A DNA stretch of 64,000 nucleotides from Rhodanobacter thiooxydans (lineage in GTDB: Bacteria; Pseudomonadota; Gammaproteobacteria; Xanthomonadales; Rhodanobacteraceae): NCBI RefSeq assembly GCF_021545845.1, contig NZ_CP088923.1:1240001-1304000 (forward strand), written 5' to 3'. Under the pieces are notes generated by a model. The model saw only the letters and a program-made list of their open reading frames with translations, searched no databases and had not been told where the DNA came from. Shown here piece after piece: positions 1 through 10,419 of the stretch; within the stretch, counting starts at the first letter, position 1, and every line of letters begins with the position of its first letter. Made by a program: the position numbers and the translations under genes.

Positions 1-3000
1 CACGATCTCGCCGTGGTCGAGCAAGGCCACCGACATCCTGCATGGCGCCGGCTTCGACGCGTCCGGCTTCAATCTGCGTCGGGTGGAGCGCGGCCTGGCC
101 TGGCAGGTGGCCGGGCTGCCGCCGGCCGGGGCACCGGACCACGCGCCGATCATGGCGCTGCTGCACGACGCGATGACGCAGTCGGTGCTGCAGCGGATCG
201 AGGACGCGCAGGGCCTGTTCCTTGGCGGTACGCCTGGCGACCTGGTGCACGTGGCGCTCGGCGCCGACCCGCAGGCCGCGCTGGCCGCGGCGAACATACG
301 GCTGGGCCTGGCGCTGGCCGACGACGAGATCGAGTACCTGGTCGACCGCTACGCCGAACTCGGCCGCGACCCTACCGATGCCGAGCTGTTCATGTTCGCG
401 CAGGCCAATTCCGAACACTGCCGGCACAAGGTGTTCAACGCCAGCTGGACGGTGGACGGCGCGGCGCAGGACAACAGCCTGTTCGGCATGATCAAGCACA
501 CCCACCAGTGCTCACCCGCGCATACCTTGTCCGCCTATTCGGACAACGCAGCGGTGATCGAGGGCAGCACCGGCGGGCGCTTCTTCGCCGATCCGGCCGA
601 TGGCGTGTGGCGCGGCCACGAGGAACGCATCGACTACGCGATCAAGGTGGAAACGCACAACCACCCCACCGCGATCGCGCCGTGGCCCGGTGCGGCCACC
701 GGCGCCGGCGGCGAGATCCGCGACGAGGGCGCCACCGGTCGCGGCGGCAAGCCGAAGGCCGGGCTCACCGGCTTCTCGGTGTCCGACCTGCGCATCCCCG
801 GCCTGCCGCGACCGTGGGAAGTGGATCGCCCGCTGCCGCCGCGGATGGCCAGCGCGTTCGAGATCATGCGCGACGGCCCGCTCGGTGCCGCCGCGTTCAA
901 CAACGAATTCGGCCGCGCCTGCCTGGGCGGCTATTTCCGCAGCTACGAGCACGAGACCGCCGAACCCGGCCTGCGCCGCGGCTACGACAAGCCGATCATG
1001 CTGGCCGGCGGGCTGGCCAACCTGCGCCCCGGCCACGTGCTGAAGCACGCGGTGCAGCCGGGCCACAAGGTGATCGTGCTGGGCGGCCCGGCCATGCTGA
1101 TCGGCCTGGGCGGCGGTGCGGCCTCGTCGGTGTCCGGCGGTGCGTCGAGCGCGGAGCTGGATTTCGCCTCGGTGCAGCGCGACAACGCCGAGATGGAGCG
1201 GCGCTGCCAGGAAGTGATCGACGCCTGCTGGCGTCGCGGCGAGGCCAACCCGATCGTCAGCGTGCACGACGTCGGCGCCGGTGGCCTCTCCAACGCGATT
1301 CCCGAACTGCTCAACGACGCTGGCGTGGGCGGCGTGATCGACCTGTCGATGATTCCCTGCGACGACCCGTCGCTGTCGCCGATGCAGGTGTGGAGCAACG
1401 AGTCGCAGGAACGCTACGTGCTGGCGATCGCGCCGGAAAACCTCGCCGAGTTCGAGGCGATGTGCGTGCGCGAGCGCTGCCCGTATGCGGTAGTCGGCGA
1501 CGCCACGGCCGAGCGCCAGTTGGTGCTGACCGACCCGCGCCGCGGACTGACCGTGATCGACCTCCCCATGGACGTGCTGTTCGGCAAGCCGCCGCGGATG
1601 CACCGCGACGCGCAGCGCGGCAAGCCGCGCGTCGACCTGCTGCCGGACCTGACCGGCATCGGCATGGACGAGGCGCTGCTGCGCGTGCTGCGCCTGCCCG
1701 GCGTGGGCAGCAAGAGTTTCCTGATCACCATCGGCGACCGTACCGTTGGCGGCCTGAACGCGCGCGACCCGATGGTCGGCCCGTGGCAGGTGCCGGTGGC
1801 CGATTGCGCGGTGACCCTCGCCGACTTCGACGGCTACGCCGGCGAGGCGATGGCGATGGCCGAGCGCGCGCCGGTGGCCCTGCTCTCCAGCGCCGACGCG
1901 GCGCGGCTGACGGTGGGCGAGGCGATCACCAACCTGGCCGCCGCGCCGATCGCGAGCCTGGGCGAGATCCGGCTCTCCGCGAACTGGATGGCCGCGGTCA
2001 ACCACCCGGGCGAGGATGCCGCGCTGTTCGACGCGGTGAAGGCCGTCGGCATGGAGCTGTGCCCGGAGCTGGAGATTTCGATTCCGGTCGGCAAGGACTC
2101 GCTGTCGATGCAGACCGTATGGAAGGACGGCGACACCGCGCAGCGCACGATATCGCCGGTGTCGCTGGTGGTCACCGGCTTCGCCCGGGTCACCGACGCG
2201 CGCCGCACGCTCACCCCGCAGTTGCGGCTGGACCGCGGTGCGACCGCGCTGTGGCTGATCGACCTGGGCGCGGGCCGCGACCGCCTCGGCGGCTCCGCAC
2301 TGACCCAGGTGTTCAACCGTTCCGGCGGCGTGCCGCCGAACCTGGACGACGCGAAACGACTGCGCGCGCTGTTCGAGCTGGTGCAGGAAGCCAACGCCGG
2401 CGGCCTGCTGCTGGCCTACCACGACCGCTCCGACGGCGGCGTCATCACCACCTTGCTGGAGATGGCGTTTGCCGGCCACTGCGGGCTGGAGATCCACCTG
2501 GATGGCTGGGCCGAGGCGACCTTGCGCGCGCTGTTCAACGAGGAGCTCGGCGCGGTGGTGCAGGTGGCCGAGGCGAACCGCGAGGCGTTCGAGGCGCTGT
2601 TGATCAAGCACGAACTGGCCGGCGTCAGCCACCGTATCGGCCGACCGAAGGAAAAGCTGGGCATCAAGCTGTTCCTGGGCGATGAGACCTTGTTCAAGTG
2701 GCACTGGAGCACGCTGTTCAAGGCCTGGAACGAGACCAGCCATGCGATGCAACGCCTGCGCGACAACCCGCTCACCGCCGACGCGGAGTCGGAGTGGCGG
2801 CTCGACGACGCCGATCCGGGCATCACGCCGAAGCTCAGCTTCGACCCGGCGCAGGACGTCGCTGCAGCGTTCATCGGCCAGGGCGTGCGCCCGCGCGTCG
2901 CGGTGCTGCGCGAGCAGGGCGTCAACGGCCAGGTGGAGATGGCGGCCGCGTTCACCCGCGCCGGCTTCGACGCGGTGGACGTGCACATGTCCGACCTGGC

Positions 3001-3649
3001 CAGCGGCCGGGTGAAGCTGGCCGAGTTCCGCGGCTTCGCCGCCTGCGGCGGCTTCTCCTACGGTGACGTGCTCGGTGCCGGCCGCGGCTGGGCCACCTCG
3101 ATCCTGTACAACGACTACCTGCGCGCCGAGTTCGCCGCGTTCTTCGCCGATCCCACGAAGTTCGCGCTCGGCGTGTGCAATGGTTGCCAGATGCTGTCGC
3201 AGCTGAAGGAGATCATTCCCGGCGCGCAGCACTGGCCGAAGTTCCTGCGCAACGCGTCCGAACAGTACGAGGCACGCCTGTCCACGCTGGAGATCCTCGA
3301 CACGCCGAGCCTGTTCTTCAAGGGCATGGCCGGCTCGCGGATTCCGGTGGCGGTGGCGCACGGCGAGGGCCGGGTGAGTTTTCCGCACACCTGCAGCCCG
3401 TCGAAGTCGAACGGCGCCGTGCGCTTCGTCGACAACCGCGGCAGGCCGACCGAGAGCTTCCCGCTCAACACCAACGGTTCGCCCGGCGGCCTGGCCGGTT
3501 TCACCGCCGCCGACGGCCGCGTGACGATCATGATGCCGCACCCCGAGCGCGTGTTCCGCAGCGTGCAGCTGAGCTGGCATCCGGAACAGTGGGGCGAGGA
3601 TTCACCGTGGATGCGCATGTTCCGCAACGCTCGCGTGTGGTGCGGCTGA
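1..3649 (+). CDS. purL: Phosphoribosylformylglycinamidine synthase (FGAM synthase), 5'-truncated by window edge
   Basis: Fourth step of de novo purine synthesis: converts FGAR, glutamine and ATP to FGAM. The reading frame is already open at base 2 ([12 protein letters not shown]...), so the N-terminus lies upstream of the window. About 1,215 residues are present, close to the large single-chain PurL of proteobacteria (about 1,290). Visible parts are the synthetase core ([32 protein letters not shown]), a second half-repeat ([18 protein letters not shown]), and a C-terminal class-I glutamine amidotransferase. The amidotransferase has the nucleophile in [11 protein letters not shown] and the catalytic His in [10 protein letters not shown]. 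Only the missing start is uncertain. Confidence 0.98.
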   Translation, partial: TISPWSSKATDILHGAGFDASGFNLRRVERGLAWQVAGLPPAGAPDHAPIMALLHDAMTQSVLQRIEDAQGLFLGGTPGDLVHVALGADPQAALAAANIRLGLALADDEIEYLVDRYAELGRDPTDAELFMFAQANSEHCRHKVFNASWTVDGAAQDNSLFGMIKHTHQCSPAHTLSAYSDNAAVIEGSTGGRFFADPADGVWRGHEERIDYAIKVETHNHPTAIAPWPGAATGAGGEIRDEGATGRGGKPKAGLTGFSVSDLRIPGLPRPWEVDRPLPPRMASAFEIMRDGPLGAAAFNNEFGRACLGGYFRSYEHETAEPGLRRGYDKPIMLAGGLANLRPGHVLKHAVQPGHKVIVLGGPAMLIGLGGGAASSVSGGASSAELDFASVQRDNAEMERRCQEVIDACWRRGEANPIVSVHDVGAGGLSNAIPELLNDAGVGGVIDLSMIPCDDPSLSPMQVWSNESQERYVLAIAPENLAEFEAMCVRERCPYAVVGDATAERQLVLTDPRRGLTVIDLPMDVLFGKPPRMHRDAQRGKPRVDLLPDLTGIGMDEALLRVLRLPGVGSKSFLITIGDRTVGGLNARDPMVGPWQVPVADCAVTLADFDGYAGEAMAMAERAPVALLSSADAARLTVGEAITNLAAAPIASLGEIRLSANWMAAVNHPGEDAALFDAVKAVGMELCPELEISIPVGKDSLSMQTVWKDGDTAQRTISPVSLVVTGFARVTDARRTLTPQLRLDRGATALWLIDLGAGRDRLGGSALTQVFNRSGGVPPNLDDAKRLRALFELVQEANAGGLLLAYHDRSDGGVITTLLEMAFAGHCGLEIHLDGWAEATLRALFNEELGAVVQVAEANREAFEALLIKHELAGVSHRIGRPKEKLGIKLFLGDETLFKWHWSTLFKAWNETSHAMQRLRDNPLTADAESEWRLDDADPGITPKLSFDPAQDVAAAFIGQGVRPRVAVLREQGVNGQVEMAAAFTRAGFDAVDVHMSDLASGRVKLAEFRGFAACGGFSYGDVLGAGRGWATSILYNDYLRAEFAAFFADPTKFALGVCNGCQMLSQLKEIIPGAQHWPKFLRNASEQYEARLSTLEILDTPSLFFKGMAGSRIPVAVAHGEGRVSFPHTCSPSKSNGAVRFVDNRGRPTESFPLNTNGSPGGLAGFTAADGRVTIMMPHPERVFRSVQLSWHPEQWGEDSPWMRMFRNARVWCG

Positions 3650-3678
3650 CCGCCTACCGCGTCGCGAGGCACTGAGTG

Positions 3679-4422
3679 ATGGTCCGGCGTCATTCGCCGG
3701 CATGGCGTGTCGTACTGCCACTACTGGCCTGGCTGATCCTGCTGGCGCTGCTGCCGTGGTGGCTGGGCCTGTCGCTGCTGCTGGCGCTGGCGATCGCGGT
3801 GGCCGTGCTACCGCAGCGGCTGGCCGACGAGCATGCCGCCTTGATCCGGCGCACCCTGCGCTGGGGCCTGCCCGGCATGCTGTTCGCGCTGCAGCGGACG
3901 CTGGGCGGCGACGCCTTCGCCTGGGGCGCGGCCTTGCTGGGTGCGTTGGCCGGTTACACCATGCTGGCCGGGCTGGAGGCGTGGCTCGACCGCGAGCTGC
4001 GTCGCGCGCCGGCGGCGCCATCCGCCGAGTGGCCGGAACTGGCGATGGCGCCGATCGGTCCGGCGGCGGAGATCATCGAGCTGCAGCTGCCGGCATGGCA
4101 GCTCGCCACCGGCGGCCTGCCCGATCCGCTGGGAGGCTGCGTGGCCCACCGCGATGGCGCATACGTTTTCGAGATCGGCGAGCGCATCGCCGGCGCCGAC
4201 GCACCGGTCGCCTTCAGCCCCGGCGGGCGCTGGTTTGCCGCGCAGCTGCGCCACGGCCGCGGCGTGCTGCTGTGGGATCGCCAGCGCGAGCGGCAGCACC
4301 GCCTGCGCGGCTGGCGCCTCGACGGCTGGTACCGCGGCCAGCCGTACCTGGTGCGCCGCGACGGTGACATGCCGCTGGCGCTGTCGACCGTGCTTGGCGG
4401 GGACGACGCGGATGAAAGCTGA
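3679..4422 (+). CDS. Uncharacterised membrane protein
   Basis: A protein of about 247 residues whose first 110 residues hold two or three hydrophobic segments (LLAWLILLALLPWWLGLSLLLALAIAVAVL, then a second block near FAWGAALLGALAGYTMLAG). A soluble C-terminal half follows, rich in charged and aromatic residues. It starts 29 bases after the purL stop on the same strand. A GTG lies directly before the chosen ATG. I do not recognise the family. The C-terminal half (DGAYVFEIGERIAGADAPVAFSPGGRWFAAQL) resembles a short beta-propeller-like stretch, which is only an impression. Confidence 0.75.
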   Translation: MVRRHSPAWRVVLPLLAWLILLALLPWWLGLSLLLALAIAVAVLPQRLADEHAALIRRTLRWGLPGMLFALQRTLGGDAFAWGAALLGALAGYTMLAGLEAWLDRELRRAPAAPSAEWPELAMAPIGPAAEIIELQLPAWQLATGGLPDPLGGCVAHRDGAYVFEIGERIAGADAPVAFSPGGRWFAAQLRHGRGVLLWDRQRERQHRLRGWRLDGWYRGQPYLVRRDGDMPLALSTVLGGDDADES

Positions 4423-4500
4423 AGCCGCCGCGGGCCACGGGTCGCTGGCCATGCCGTGCGGGCTGTTCTCCCTGCGCGCATCTTTGCGCATACTTGCCGG

Positions 4501-5391
4501 ATGAGCACGCCCGCTTCCCAACGATCACCGTTCGCGCCGGCGCTCAGCGTGGTCGTGGTATCCGCCGACAGCGGCCCGAGCTTGCGCGAATGCGTGCGCA
4601 GCGTGCTGGCCAGCACGCTGGCGCTGGAGTTGATCCTGGTCGACAACGATTCGCACGACGGCGTGCCCGAGGCGATCGAGCGCGCGCATGCGCACGACCC
4701 CCGCCTCCGCTTGATCTACAACTCCCGCAACCTGGGCTTCGGCCCGGCGGTGAACCTCGCCGCCAAGCAGGCGTACGGCCAGGCGCTGCTGATCCTCAAC
4801 CCCGATTGCCTGTTGCCACAGGACGACCTGCAGCGATTGCTGGACCTGCTTTCCGGGCGACCCGGAGCGGGCCTGGTCGGCGCCGTGGTGTGCGATGCCG
4901 AGGGCCACCCCGATCCCGCGTCGTGGCGCCGCGACCCGCTGCTGTGGCGCGCGCTCAACAGCCTGTTCGGCCGCGCCGGCGAGAAGATCAACATCGAGCG
5001 CGAGATTCCGGCCGAGGTGGTCGAGGCCGAGGCGGTATCGGGCGCGGTGATGCTGATGCCACGCGCGCTGTTCCAGCGTCTCGGCGGTTTCGACGAGGGC
5101 TATTTCCTGCATTGCGAAGACTTGGACCTGTGCCGCCGCGTGCGCAACCTCGGCTACCAGGTGCTGCTGGCCGGCGACGTGCGCGTGCAGCACGGCAAGG
5201 GCAGCTCCAGCCGGCACCGCCCGGTGTTCGTCAGCCGCCACAAGCACCGCGGCATGTGGCGCTGGTTCCGCAAGCACGACCCGGCCGCGCGCAATCCACT
5301 GGTGGCCTGCGTGGTGTGGCTGGGCATCTGGGGACATTTCCTGCTGCAGATTCCCGGCCAGCTGCTGCGGCGGAAAGCGAGGAGCGAGTGA
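4501..5391 (+). CDS. Family 2 glycosyltransferase (rhamnosyltransferase-like)
   Basis: A 296-residue GT-A fold enzyme that likely transfers a sugar from a nucleotide donor during surface polysaccharide or lipopolysaccharide synthesis. The N-terminus shows the nucleotide-binding pattern LSVVVVSADSG...ELILVDNDSHDG. Next comes NSRNLGFGPAVNLA, the donor-site NPDC (a DxD equivalent), and the acceptor loop GGFDEGYFLHCEDLDLCRR with the E-D pair typical of WbbL-like enzymes. The C-terminus has a hydrophobic stretch (LVACVVWLGIWGHFLLQIPG) that may associate with the membrane. ATG 4501 is chosen because the GT2 fold begins about 15 residues later. The donor sugar cannot be read from sequence. Confidence 0.88.
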   Translation: MSTPASQRSPFAPALSVVVVSADSGPSLRECVRSVLASTLALELILVDNDSHDGVPEAIERAHAHDPRLRLIYNSRNLGFGPAVNLAAKQAYGQALLILNPDCLLPQDDLQRLLDLLSGRPGAGLVGAVVCDAEGHPDPASWRRDPLLWRALNSLFGRAGEKINIEREIPAEVVEAEAVSGAVMLMPRALFQRLGGFDEGYFLHCEDLDLCRRVRNLGYQVLLAGDVRVQHGKGSSSRHRPVFVSRHKHRGMWRWFRKHDPAARNPLVACVVWLGIWGHFLLQIPGQLLRRKARSE

Positions 5392-5482
5392 AGGGAAGCG
5401 GAAAAATGGAGAAGGCAAAAGCGCCTTGCAGTGTCGCTGCTGTTCTCGCACTCCTCGCTTCTCTCTATTCACCTACCGCCCT

Positions 5483-6376
5483 ATGAACGCACGCACCATC
5501 TCCCTTCTTGCCACCCTCGGCCTGCTGGTGATGACCGCCGTGTGGGGCTCCACCTTCGTGCTGATCAAGGACGTGGTCGGGCGCATGCCGGTGGCGGATT
5601 TCCTGGCCGTGCGCTTCGTCATCGCCGCCGTGGCCATGCTGGTGCTGTTCGCGCGGCCGGTGTGGCGGCTCGGCCGGCGGCAGGTGCTGCATGGCCTGCT
5701 GCTGGGCGCGATCTACGGCATCGGCCAGTTGCTGCAGACCTGGGGCCTGTCGCTGATCGCGCCCAGCGTCAGCGGCTTCGCCACCGGCATGTACGTGGTG
5801 TTCACGCCGATCCTCGCGCTGCTGCTGCTCGGCCAGCGCATGGCCGGCGTGGTGTGGCTGGCGGTGGGGCTGTCCACCGCGGGCCTGGCGCTGCTCTCGC
5901 TCAACGGCGTATCGGTGGACCTTGGCGTGTGGCTGACGCTGGCCTCGGCGGCGCTGTATGCGCTGCACATCGTGCTGCTTGGCCAGTGGTCGCGGCAGGG
6001 CGAGGCGTTCGGCTTGTCGGCGGTGCAGATGGTGGCGATCGCCGCGGTCTGTCTGCTCGCCACCGCGCCGCACGGGCCGGTGCTGCCGCCGGATCGCAGC
6101 GCCTGGTTCGCCGTGCTGTACATGGCGCTGATCGCCGGCGCCGGCGCGATGCTGATGCAGACCTGGGCGCAGTCGCACCTGCCGGCCACCCGCGCGGCGA
6201 TCGTGATGACCACCGAACCGGTGTTCGCCGCCGCGTTCGCCGTGCTGCTCGGCAGCGACGTGCTGAGCTGGCGCATGCTCGCCGGCGGCGGGCTGATTCT
6301 GGCGGCGATGTACCTGGTCGAGTTGATGCCGCGGCGCGCGGCACTGTCCGCCGAGGCGGTCCATCACGAGGTGTGA
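5483..6376 (+). CDS. EamA/DMT-superfamily transporter
   Basis: A 297-residue inner-membrane protein with about ten hydrophobic segments arranged as two EamA repeats. The first repeat begins with AVWGSTFVLIKDVVGRMP and LAVRFVIAA; the second ends with TTEPVFAAAFAVLLGSDVLSWRMLAGGGLILAAMYLVEL. Both are signature positions of drug/metabolite exporters. The substrate is unknown. It runs convergently into the DUF2127 gene on the other strand and overlaps its 3' end by 13 bases. The start is placed at the ATG directly before NARTISLLATL, the first membrane segment. Confidence 0.88.
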   Translation: MNARTISLLATLGLLVMTAVWGSTFVLIKDVVGRMPVADFLAVRFVIAAVAMLVLFARPVWRLGRRQVLHGLLLGAIYGIGQLLQTWGLSLIAPSVSGFATGMYVVFTPILALLLLGQRMAGVVWLAVGLSTAGLALLSLNGVSVDLGVWLTLASAALYALHIVLLGQWSRQGEAFGLSAVQMVAIAAVCLLATAPHGPVLPPDRSAWFAVLYMALIAGAGAMLMQTWAQSHLPATRAAIVMTTEPVFAAAFAVLLGSDVLSWRMLAGGGLILAAMYLVELMPRRAALSAEAVHHEV

Positions 6377-6888
6377 GGCCTCGATGCACGTCGTGCTGCG
6401 CGCGTCTGCAGGGCGATGCGCACCAGGTACACCACGATCGCCACGTTGCCGACCAGCGTCGCCAGCTTCAGCCAGCCGAAGCGGTGCAGCGTCTCGTACA
6501 GTTCCAGCGGGATCAGCGAGCCGGTGGCGATCACGGTGAACCATTCGGCCCAGTACTTGCCCAGCCACAGGCCGATGCCCTCGATGCCGAACAGCACCGC
6601 GTAGCCGAGCGCGACCGCACCGACCGCCACGAAGCGGCTGGGCCCGAAATCCTGCAGCAGGCCGACCAGTTTCCAGCGCAGGCCGTTGCTGTCGGTCAGC
6701 GAGAGGTGTTCCAGCCAGTGCACCAGCTGTTCGAAGCTCTGCTGGTGGTCGAGGTGGAACGCCGCCATGGCTACCAGCAGCAGGCAGGCGGTCTTGATGA
6801 TCTCGTAGACCGCGATGACGCGCAGGCCGGCATGGCGCGGTTGGGTTGCGGCCGGCGCGGGAGCAGGGGCGGGTTCGGCAGTGGGCAT
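6364..6888 (-). CDS. DUF2127 family membrane protein
   Basis: About 174 residues with four hydrophobic segments. It matches the DUF2127 pattern: RVIAVYEIIKTACLLL at the start, then long internal text ending ...ALGYAVLFGIEGIGLWLGKYWAEWFTVIATGSLIPLELYE. Function is unknown for the family. A longer upstream reading exists but begins with a low-complexity Arg-rich run encoded by a (GGCGCC)n tract near 6927-6953. The ATG at 6888 (MPTAEPAP) is therefore the more likely start. It is convergent and overlapping with the EamA gene. Confidence 0.82.
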   Translation of the reverse strand: MPTAEPAPAPAPAATQPRHAGLRVIAVYEIIKTACLLLVAMAAFHLDHQQSFEQLVHWLEHLSLTDSNGLRWKLVGLLQDFGPSRFVAVGAVALGYAVLFGIEGIGLWLGKYWAEWFTVIATGSLIPLELYETLHRFGWLKLATLVGNVAIVVYLVRIALQTRAARRASRPHTS

Positions 6889-7073
6889 CGAGTGGCGATC
6901 GGAGTGGTTGGCGCTATTGTCGCCGATCCGGCGCCGGCGCCGGCGCCGGCGCTGTGCGGCGGCCGCGGCGATCGTCCATGCGCCCGTCATGCCGCAAGCT
7001 GCCACACTACGGGTGACGACCGCGCGAGCCGGAGGCGTTCGCGAAGACCGTTTTCTTCTTTCGGAGAGCCGCC
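6889..7073. other. Divergent intergenic region with GGCGCC microsatellite
   Basis: This 185-base spacer separates two divergently transcribed genes and must hold both promoters. It contains a short GGCGCC-type tandem run (about 6927-6953) that could form secondary structure. I could not pick a convincing promoter hexamer pair. Confidence 0.5.
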
Positions 7074-7883
7074 ATGCCCGATCGTGCCGAGGATGCCAGC
7101 TCCGCCGCGGCGACCAGCGGCGAATCCGCGCCGCACGGACCGTCGGCCGTCGGCCTGCATGACGCGAAACTTGCCGGTTGGTATGGCGAGGACAGCGGCG
7201 AGCTGTTCCGCGGCATGCCGATCGGCGCCGGCGACGTGGTGGTGGACGTCGGCTGCGGTGCTGGCGTCAACAGCGTGTTCTGCGCGCGCCATGGCGCCCA
7301 CGTCTACGCCATTGACCGCGAACCGCAGGTGATCCGCGAGCTGCGCGCCCGGTTGAGCGTCGAAGCCCGCGGCGAGTACGCCGCGCTGGTCAGCGATGCG
7401 AATCCGCTGCCGCTGGACGACGGCATCGCCACGCGGGTGGTCTGCACCGAGGTGTTGCAGCATGTCGAGGATCCGCGCCGAATGCTGGCCGAGCTGGTGC
7501 GGGTCGGCGCGCCCGGCGCGCTCTACCTGCTCAGCGTACCTGGCGCGTTGCAGGAGGCGTTGCAGGACAAAGTGTTGCCGCCGGAGTATCGCGAACTGCC
7601 CGGTGGCGCCGTGCGGGTGATCGGCCGCGACGAGTTCGCGCAGTGGGTCGGCGAGGCCGGCCTGACGGTGGTGGAGCACACCCAGCACGGCTTCTTCTGG
7701 TCGATTTGGTGGGCATTGTTCTGGGGTTGCCAGGTGGAGCTGCACGACCCCGCGCACCCGGTGCTGGATCACTGGACCGCCGCCTGGCAGTCCCTGCTGG
7801 AGATGCCGCAGGGGTTGCAGCTCAAGCGGCAGCTGGACGAATTCATGCCGATCAGCCAGATCATCGTGGCGCGCAAGCCCTGA
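7074..7883 (+). CDS. Class I SAM-dependent methyltransferase
   Basis: A 269-residue soluble enzyme with Rossmann-type SAM motifs: motif I VVVDVGCGAGVNSVFCA, the acidic motif II VYAIDREPQ, and the UbiE/Coq5-like VVCTEVLQHVEDPRRMLAELVRVGAPGALYLLSVP. The C-terminal third (HGFFWSIWWALFWGCQVELHDP) is unusual and aromatic, possibly a substrate or membrane-contact region. The start ATG follows a GGAGAG-like ribosome site. The substrate is unknown; small-molecule methylation is the best guess. Confidence 0.85.
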   Translation: MPDRAEDASSAAATSGESAPHGPSAVGLHDAKLAGWYGEDSGELFRGMPIGAGDVVVDVGCGAGVNSVFCARHGAHVYAIDREPQVIRELRARLSVEARGEYAALVSDANPLPLDDGIATRVVCTEVLQHVEDPRRMLAELVRVGAPGALYLLSVPGALQEALQDKVLPPEYRELPGGAVRVIGRDEFAQWVGEAGLTVVEHTQHGFFWSIWWALFWGCQVELHDPAHPVLDHWTAAWQSLLEMPQGLQLKRQLDEFMPISQIIVARKP

Positions 7884-7933
7884 GCGCGGCACTGCGGCGA
7901 ACCGTGGCCGTGCTGTCGGATACTCCCCGTGCG

Positions 7934-7964
7934 CCGGCCCCTCCCGCAACAGGAGAGGGGCCGG
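7934..7964. terminator. Hairpin between convergent genes
   Basis: A perfect 10-bp stem (CCGGCCCCTC / GAGGGGCCGG) with an 11-base loop lies between the convergent methyltransferase and ybdD stops. It lacks a long T-run, so it is either a weak bidirectional terminator or a remnant of the REP-like family seen elsewhere in the window. Confidence 0.5.
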
Positions 7965-7968
7965 GTGC

Positions 7969-8163
7969 TCAGCAGCAGCGTCCGCCAGTGCCCTTGTAGC
8001 GCGCTTCCTGGCGCTCGCGGAAGAACTCCTTGTAACTGGGCACCTCGCGTTCGGGGTGATGCTCGCGCAGGTGCTTCACGTAGATGTCGTAGTCGGGCAC
8101 GCCGCAGCACAGGCGGGCGGTTTGCACCGCCCACTTGCCCACGGAACGGAAGCTCGCATTCAT
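7969..8163 (-). CDS. ybdD: YbdD/YjiX family small protein
   Basis: A 64-residue protein with the DUF466 signature: WAVQTARLCCGVPDYDIYVKHLREHHPEREVPSYKEFFRERQEARYKG...CC. In many proteobacteria this small gene directly follows cstA-type peptide/pyruvate transporters, as here, with a 10-base gap on the same strand. The family's role is not firmly known; the pairing suggests an accessory of the CstA transporter. Length and conserved cysteines are normal for the family. Confidence 0.92.
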   Translation of the reverse strand: MNASFRSVGKWAVQTARLCCGVPDYDIYVKHLREHHPEREVPSYKEFFRERQEARYKGTGGRCC

Positions 8164-8173
8164 CGCGTCGTCC

Positions 8174-10249
8174 TCAGCCGGCCACGCTCGCCAGCGCCAC
8201 GTACGGTTCCTCGTGCGCGGTCGGGTGGTTGGTCTGCCAGCCCCTGATCGCAGCGCGCAGGCAGAAGATCACCATCGCCACGACCAGCGCCATGAACAGG
8301 CCGGTCATCGCCATGTCCACGTAGTTGTTGGTGACGATCTGCTGCATCGCCGCCTGGGTCTTGGCCGGTGCCAGCAACTGGCCCTGCTGCATCGCCGCCG
8401 CGTACTTGTTCGCGGCGGCGGTGAAGCTGATCGGGCCGACCAGTTTCTCGTAGCCGGCGGTGAGCGTGCAGATGATCAGCCACAGCGCCGGGATGCCCGG
8501 CACCCATACGTAGCGCTCGCGCTTGAGCTTCACCACCACCACCGTGGCCAGCATCAGCGCGATCGCGGCCAGCATCTGGTTGGCGATGCCGAACAGTGGC
8601 CACAGCGTATTGATGCCGCCGAGCGGATCGACCGCACCCTGGTACAGGAAGTAGCCCCACAGCACCACGCAGATCGCGGTGGCCAGCAGGTTGCCGGTCC
8701 ACGACTCGGTGGCCTGCAGCGGCTTGTGGATCAGGCCGGCGATCTCCTGGATCATGAAGCGGCCCACGCGGGTGCCGGCGTCCACCGTGGTGAGGATGAA
8801 CAACGCCTCGAACAGGATCGCGTAGTGGTACCAGAACGCCACCATGCCCTCGCCGGGGATGATGTTGTGCAGCAGCTGGGCCATGCCCACCGCCAGCGTC
8901 GGTGCGCCGCCGGCGCGGCTGAGGATGCTGTTCTCGCCGATGTCCTTCGCGGTCCGCATCAACTCGTCCGGAGTCACCACGAAGCCCCACTGGCTGATCG
9001 TGGTGGCGGCCTGCTCCACGGTGGTGCCGATGATCGCACCGGGCGCATTCATCGCGAAGTACACACCCGGGTGCAGCGAGGCGGCGGCGACCAGCGCCAT
9101 GATCGCCACGAACGCCTCCATCAGCATGCCGCCGTAGCCGACCATGCGCGCCTGGCCTTCGTTGGCCAGCAGCTTCGGCGTGGTGCCGGAGGCGATGATC
9201 GAATGCCAGCCGGATACCGCGCCGCAGGCGATGGTGATGAACAGGAACGGGAACAGGTTGCCGGCGAACACCGGGCCGGTGCCGTCGATGAACTTGGTCA
9301 CCGCGGGCATCTGCAGGGTCGGCGCGGCCAGGAAGATCGCCAGCGCCAGCAGCGCGATGGTGCCGATCTTGAGGAAGGTGCTGAGGTAGTCGCGCGGCGC
9401 CAGCAACAGCCACACCGGCAGCACCGAGGCCACGAAGCCGTAGCCGATCAGCCACCAGGCCAGCGTCTTGGCATCCATGTCGAAGATCGGCGCCAGCGCG
9501 GCAGAGTCGGCCACGAACTTGCCGGCCCAGATCGAGGCCAGCAGCAGCACCAGGCCGATGATCGACACTTCCAGGATGCGGCCCGGGCGGAACCAGCGCA
9601 TGTAGCCGCCCATCAGGAACGCGATCGGGATGGTGGCGGCTACGGTGAAGGTGCCCCACGGGCTGTGCGTGAGCGCCTTGACCACCACCAGCGCCAGCAC
9701 CGCCAGCACGATCATCATCAGCACCAGCACGCCGATCATCGCTACGATGCCGGGCATCGGGCCCAGCTCCTCGCGCAGCATGTGGCCGAGCGAGCGCGCG
9801 TCGCGGCGCAGCGACAGGCCCAGGATCATGAAATCCTGCACCGCGCCGGCGAACACCACGCCGAACAGGATCCACAGCGTGCCGGGCAGGTAGCCCATCT
9901 GGGCGGCCAGCACCGGGCCGACCAGCGGGCCGGCGCCGGCGATCGCGGCGAAGTGGTGGCCGAACACCACCCACTTGTCGGTCGGCACGTAGTCCAGGCC
10001 GTCGTTGCGCAGGACCGAGGGTGGTGCGCGGGTCGGGTCCAGCTTCAGCACCGAGTGTTCGATGAACTTGCCGTAGAAGCGGTAGCCGATCACGAAGATC
10101 GCGATCGAGGCGGCTACCAGCCAGATTGCGTTGATCGGCTCGCCCCGGCGCAGGGCCACCACGCCCAGGCAGAACGCGCCGACGATGGCGATGGCGACCC
10201 ACAATATCCTGCTGGCAGGGCTGGGCTTGGGCATGACGGCGGCTTGCAT
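8174..10249 (-). CDS. cstA: CstA-family carbon starvation transporter
   Basis: A 691-residue polytopic inner-membrane protein (about 16-18 hydrophobic segments). It matches the CstA family, which includes E. coli CstA and the pyruvate:proton symporter BtsT. Conserved text includes HHFAAIAGAGPLVGPVLAAQMGYLPG near residues 110-140 and ACGAVSGWHSIIASGTTPKLL mid-protein. The C-terminal region contains NTLWPLFGIANQMLAA. It forms a two-gene unit with ybdD. Likely substrates are pyruvate or peptides; sequence alone does not decide. No LytS/LytR-type regulator is adjacent. Confidence 0.93.
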   Translation of the reverse strand: MQAAVMPKPSPASRILWVAIAIVGAFCLGVVALRRGEPINAIWLVAASIAIFVIGYRFYGKFIEHSVLKLDPTRAPPSVLRNDGLDYVPTDKWVVFGHHFAAIAGAGPLVGPVLAAQMGYLPGTLWILFGVVFAGAVQDFMILGLSLRRDARSLGHMLREELGPMPGIVAMIGVLVLMMIVLAVLALVVVKALTHSPWGTFTVAATIPIAFLMGGYMRWFRPGRILEVSIIGLVLLLASIWAGKFVADSAALAPIFDMDAKTLAWWLIGYGFVASVLPVWLLLAPRDYLSTFLKIGTIALLALAIFLAAPTLQMPAVTKFIDGTGPVFAGNLFPFLFITIACGAVSGWHSIIASGTTPKLLANEGQARMVGYGGMLMEAFVAIMALVAAASLHPGVYFAMNAPGAIIGTTVEQAATTISQWGFVVTPDELMRTAKDIGENSILSRAGGAPTLAVGMAQLLHNIIPGEGMVAFWYHYAILFEALFILTTVDAGTRVGRFMIQEIAGLIHKPLQATESWTGNLLATAICVVLWGYFLYQGAVDPLGGINTLWPLFGIANQMLAAIALMLATVVVVKLKRERYVWVPGIPALWLIICTLTAGYEKLVGPISFTAAANKYAAAMQQGQLLAPAKTQAAMQQIVTNNYVDMAMTGLFMALVVAMVIFCLRAAIRGWQTNHPTAHEEPYVALASVAG

Positions 10250-10419
10250 GGGCGGGCTCTCCTGGGCAGTGCCGCAAGATTCGTACCGTCGGCCGTGGCG
10301 GTCAATCCCGAAACCGGCAAAGCGGCATTAGCCATTGGTCGAATAGCGAAGCCCGCGTCGTCACGCCGTGACGAGGCGGCGACGCTACACTGGCCCCCCC
10401 TGACTACAAGGAATTCGTC

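Noticed and set aside
512-3580. Very long open frame opposite purL
   Set aside because: Its Arg/Ala/His-rich composition is that of an antisense shadow in GC-rich DNA; purL on the other strand has every catalytic motif.
6889-7005. N-terminal extension of the DUF2127 protein
   Set aside because: It is encoded by a GGCGCC microsatellite and gives an Arg run; the internal ATG gives a normal protein.
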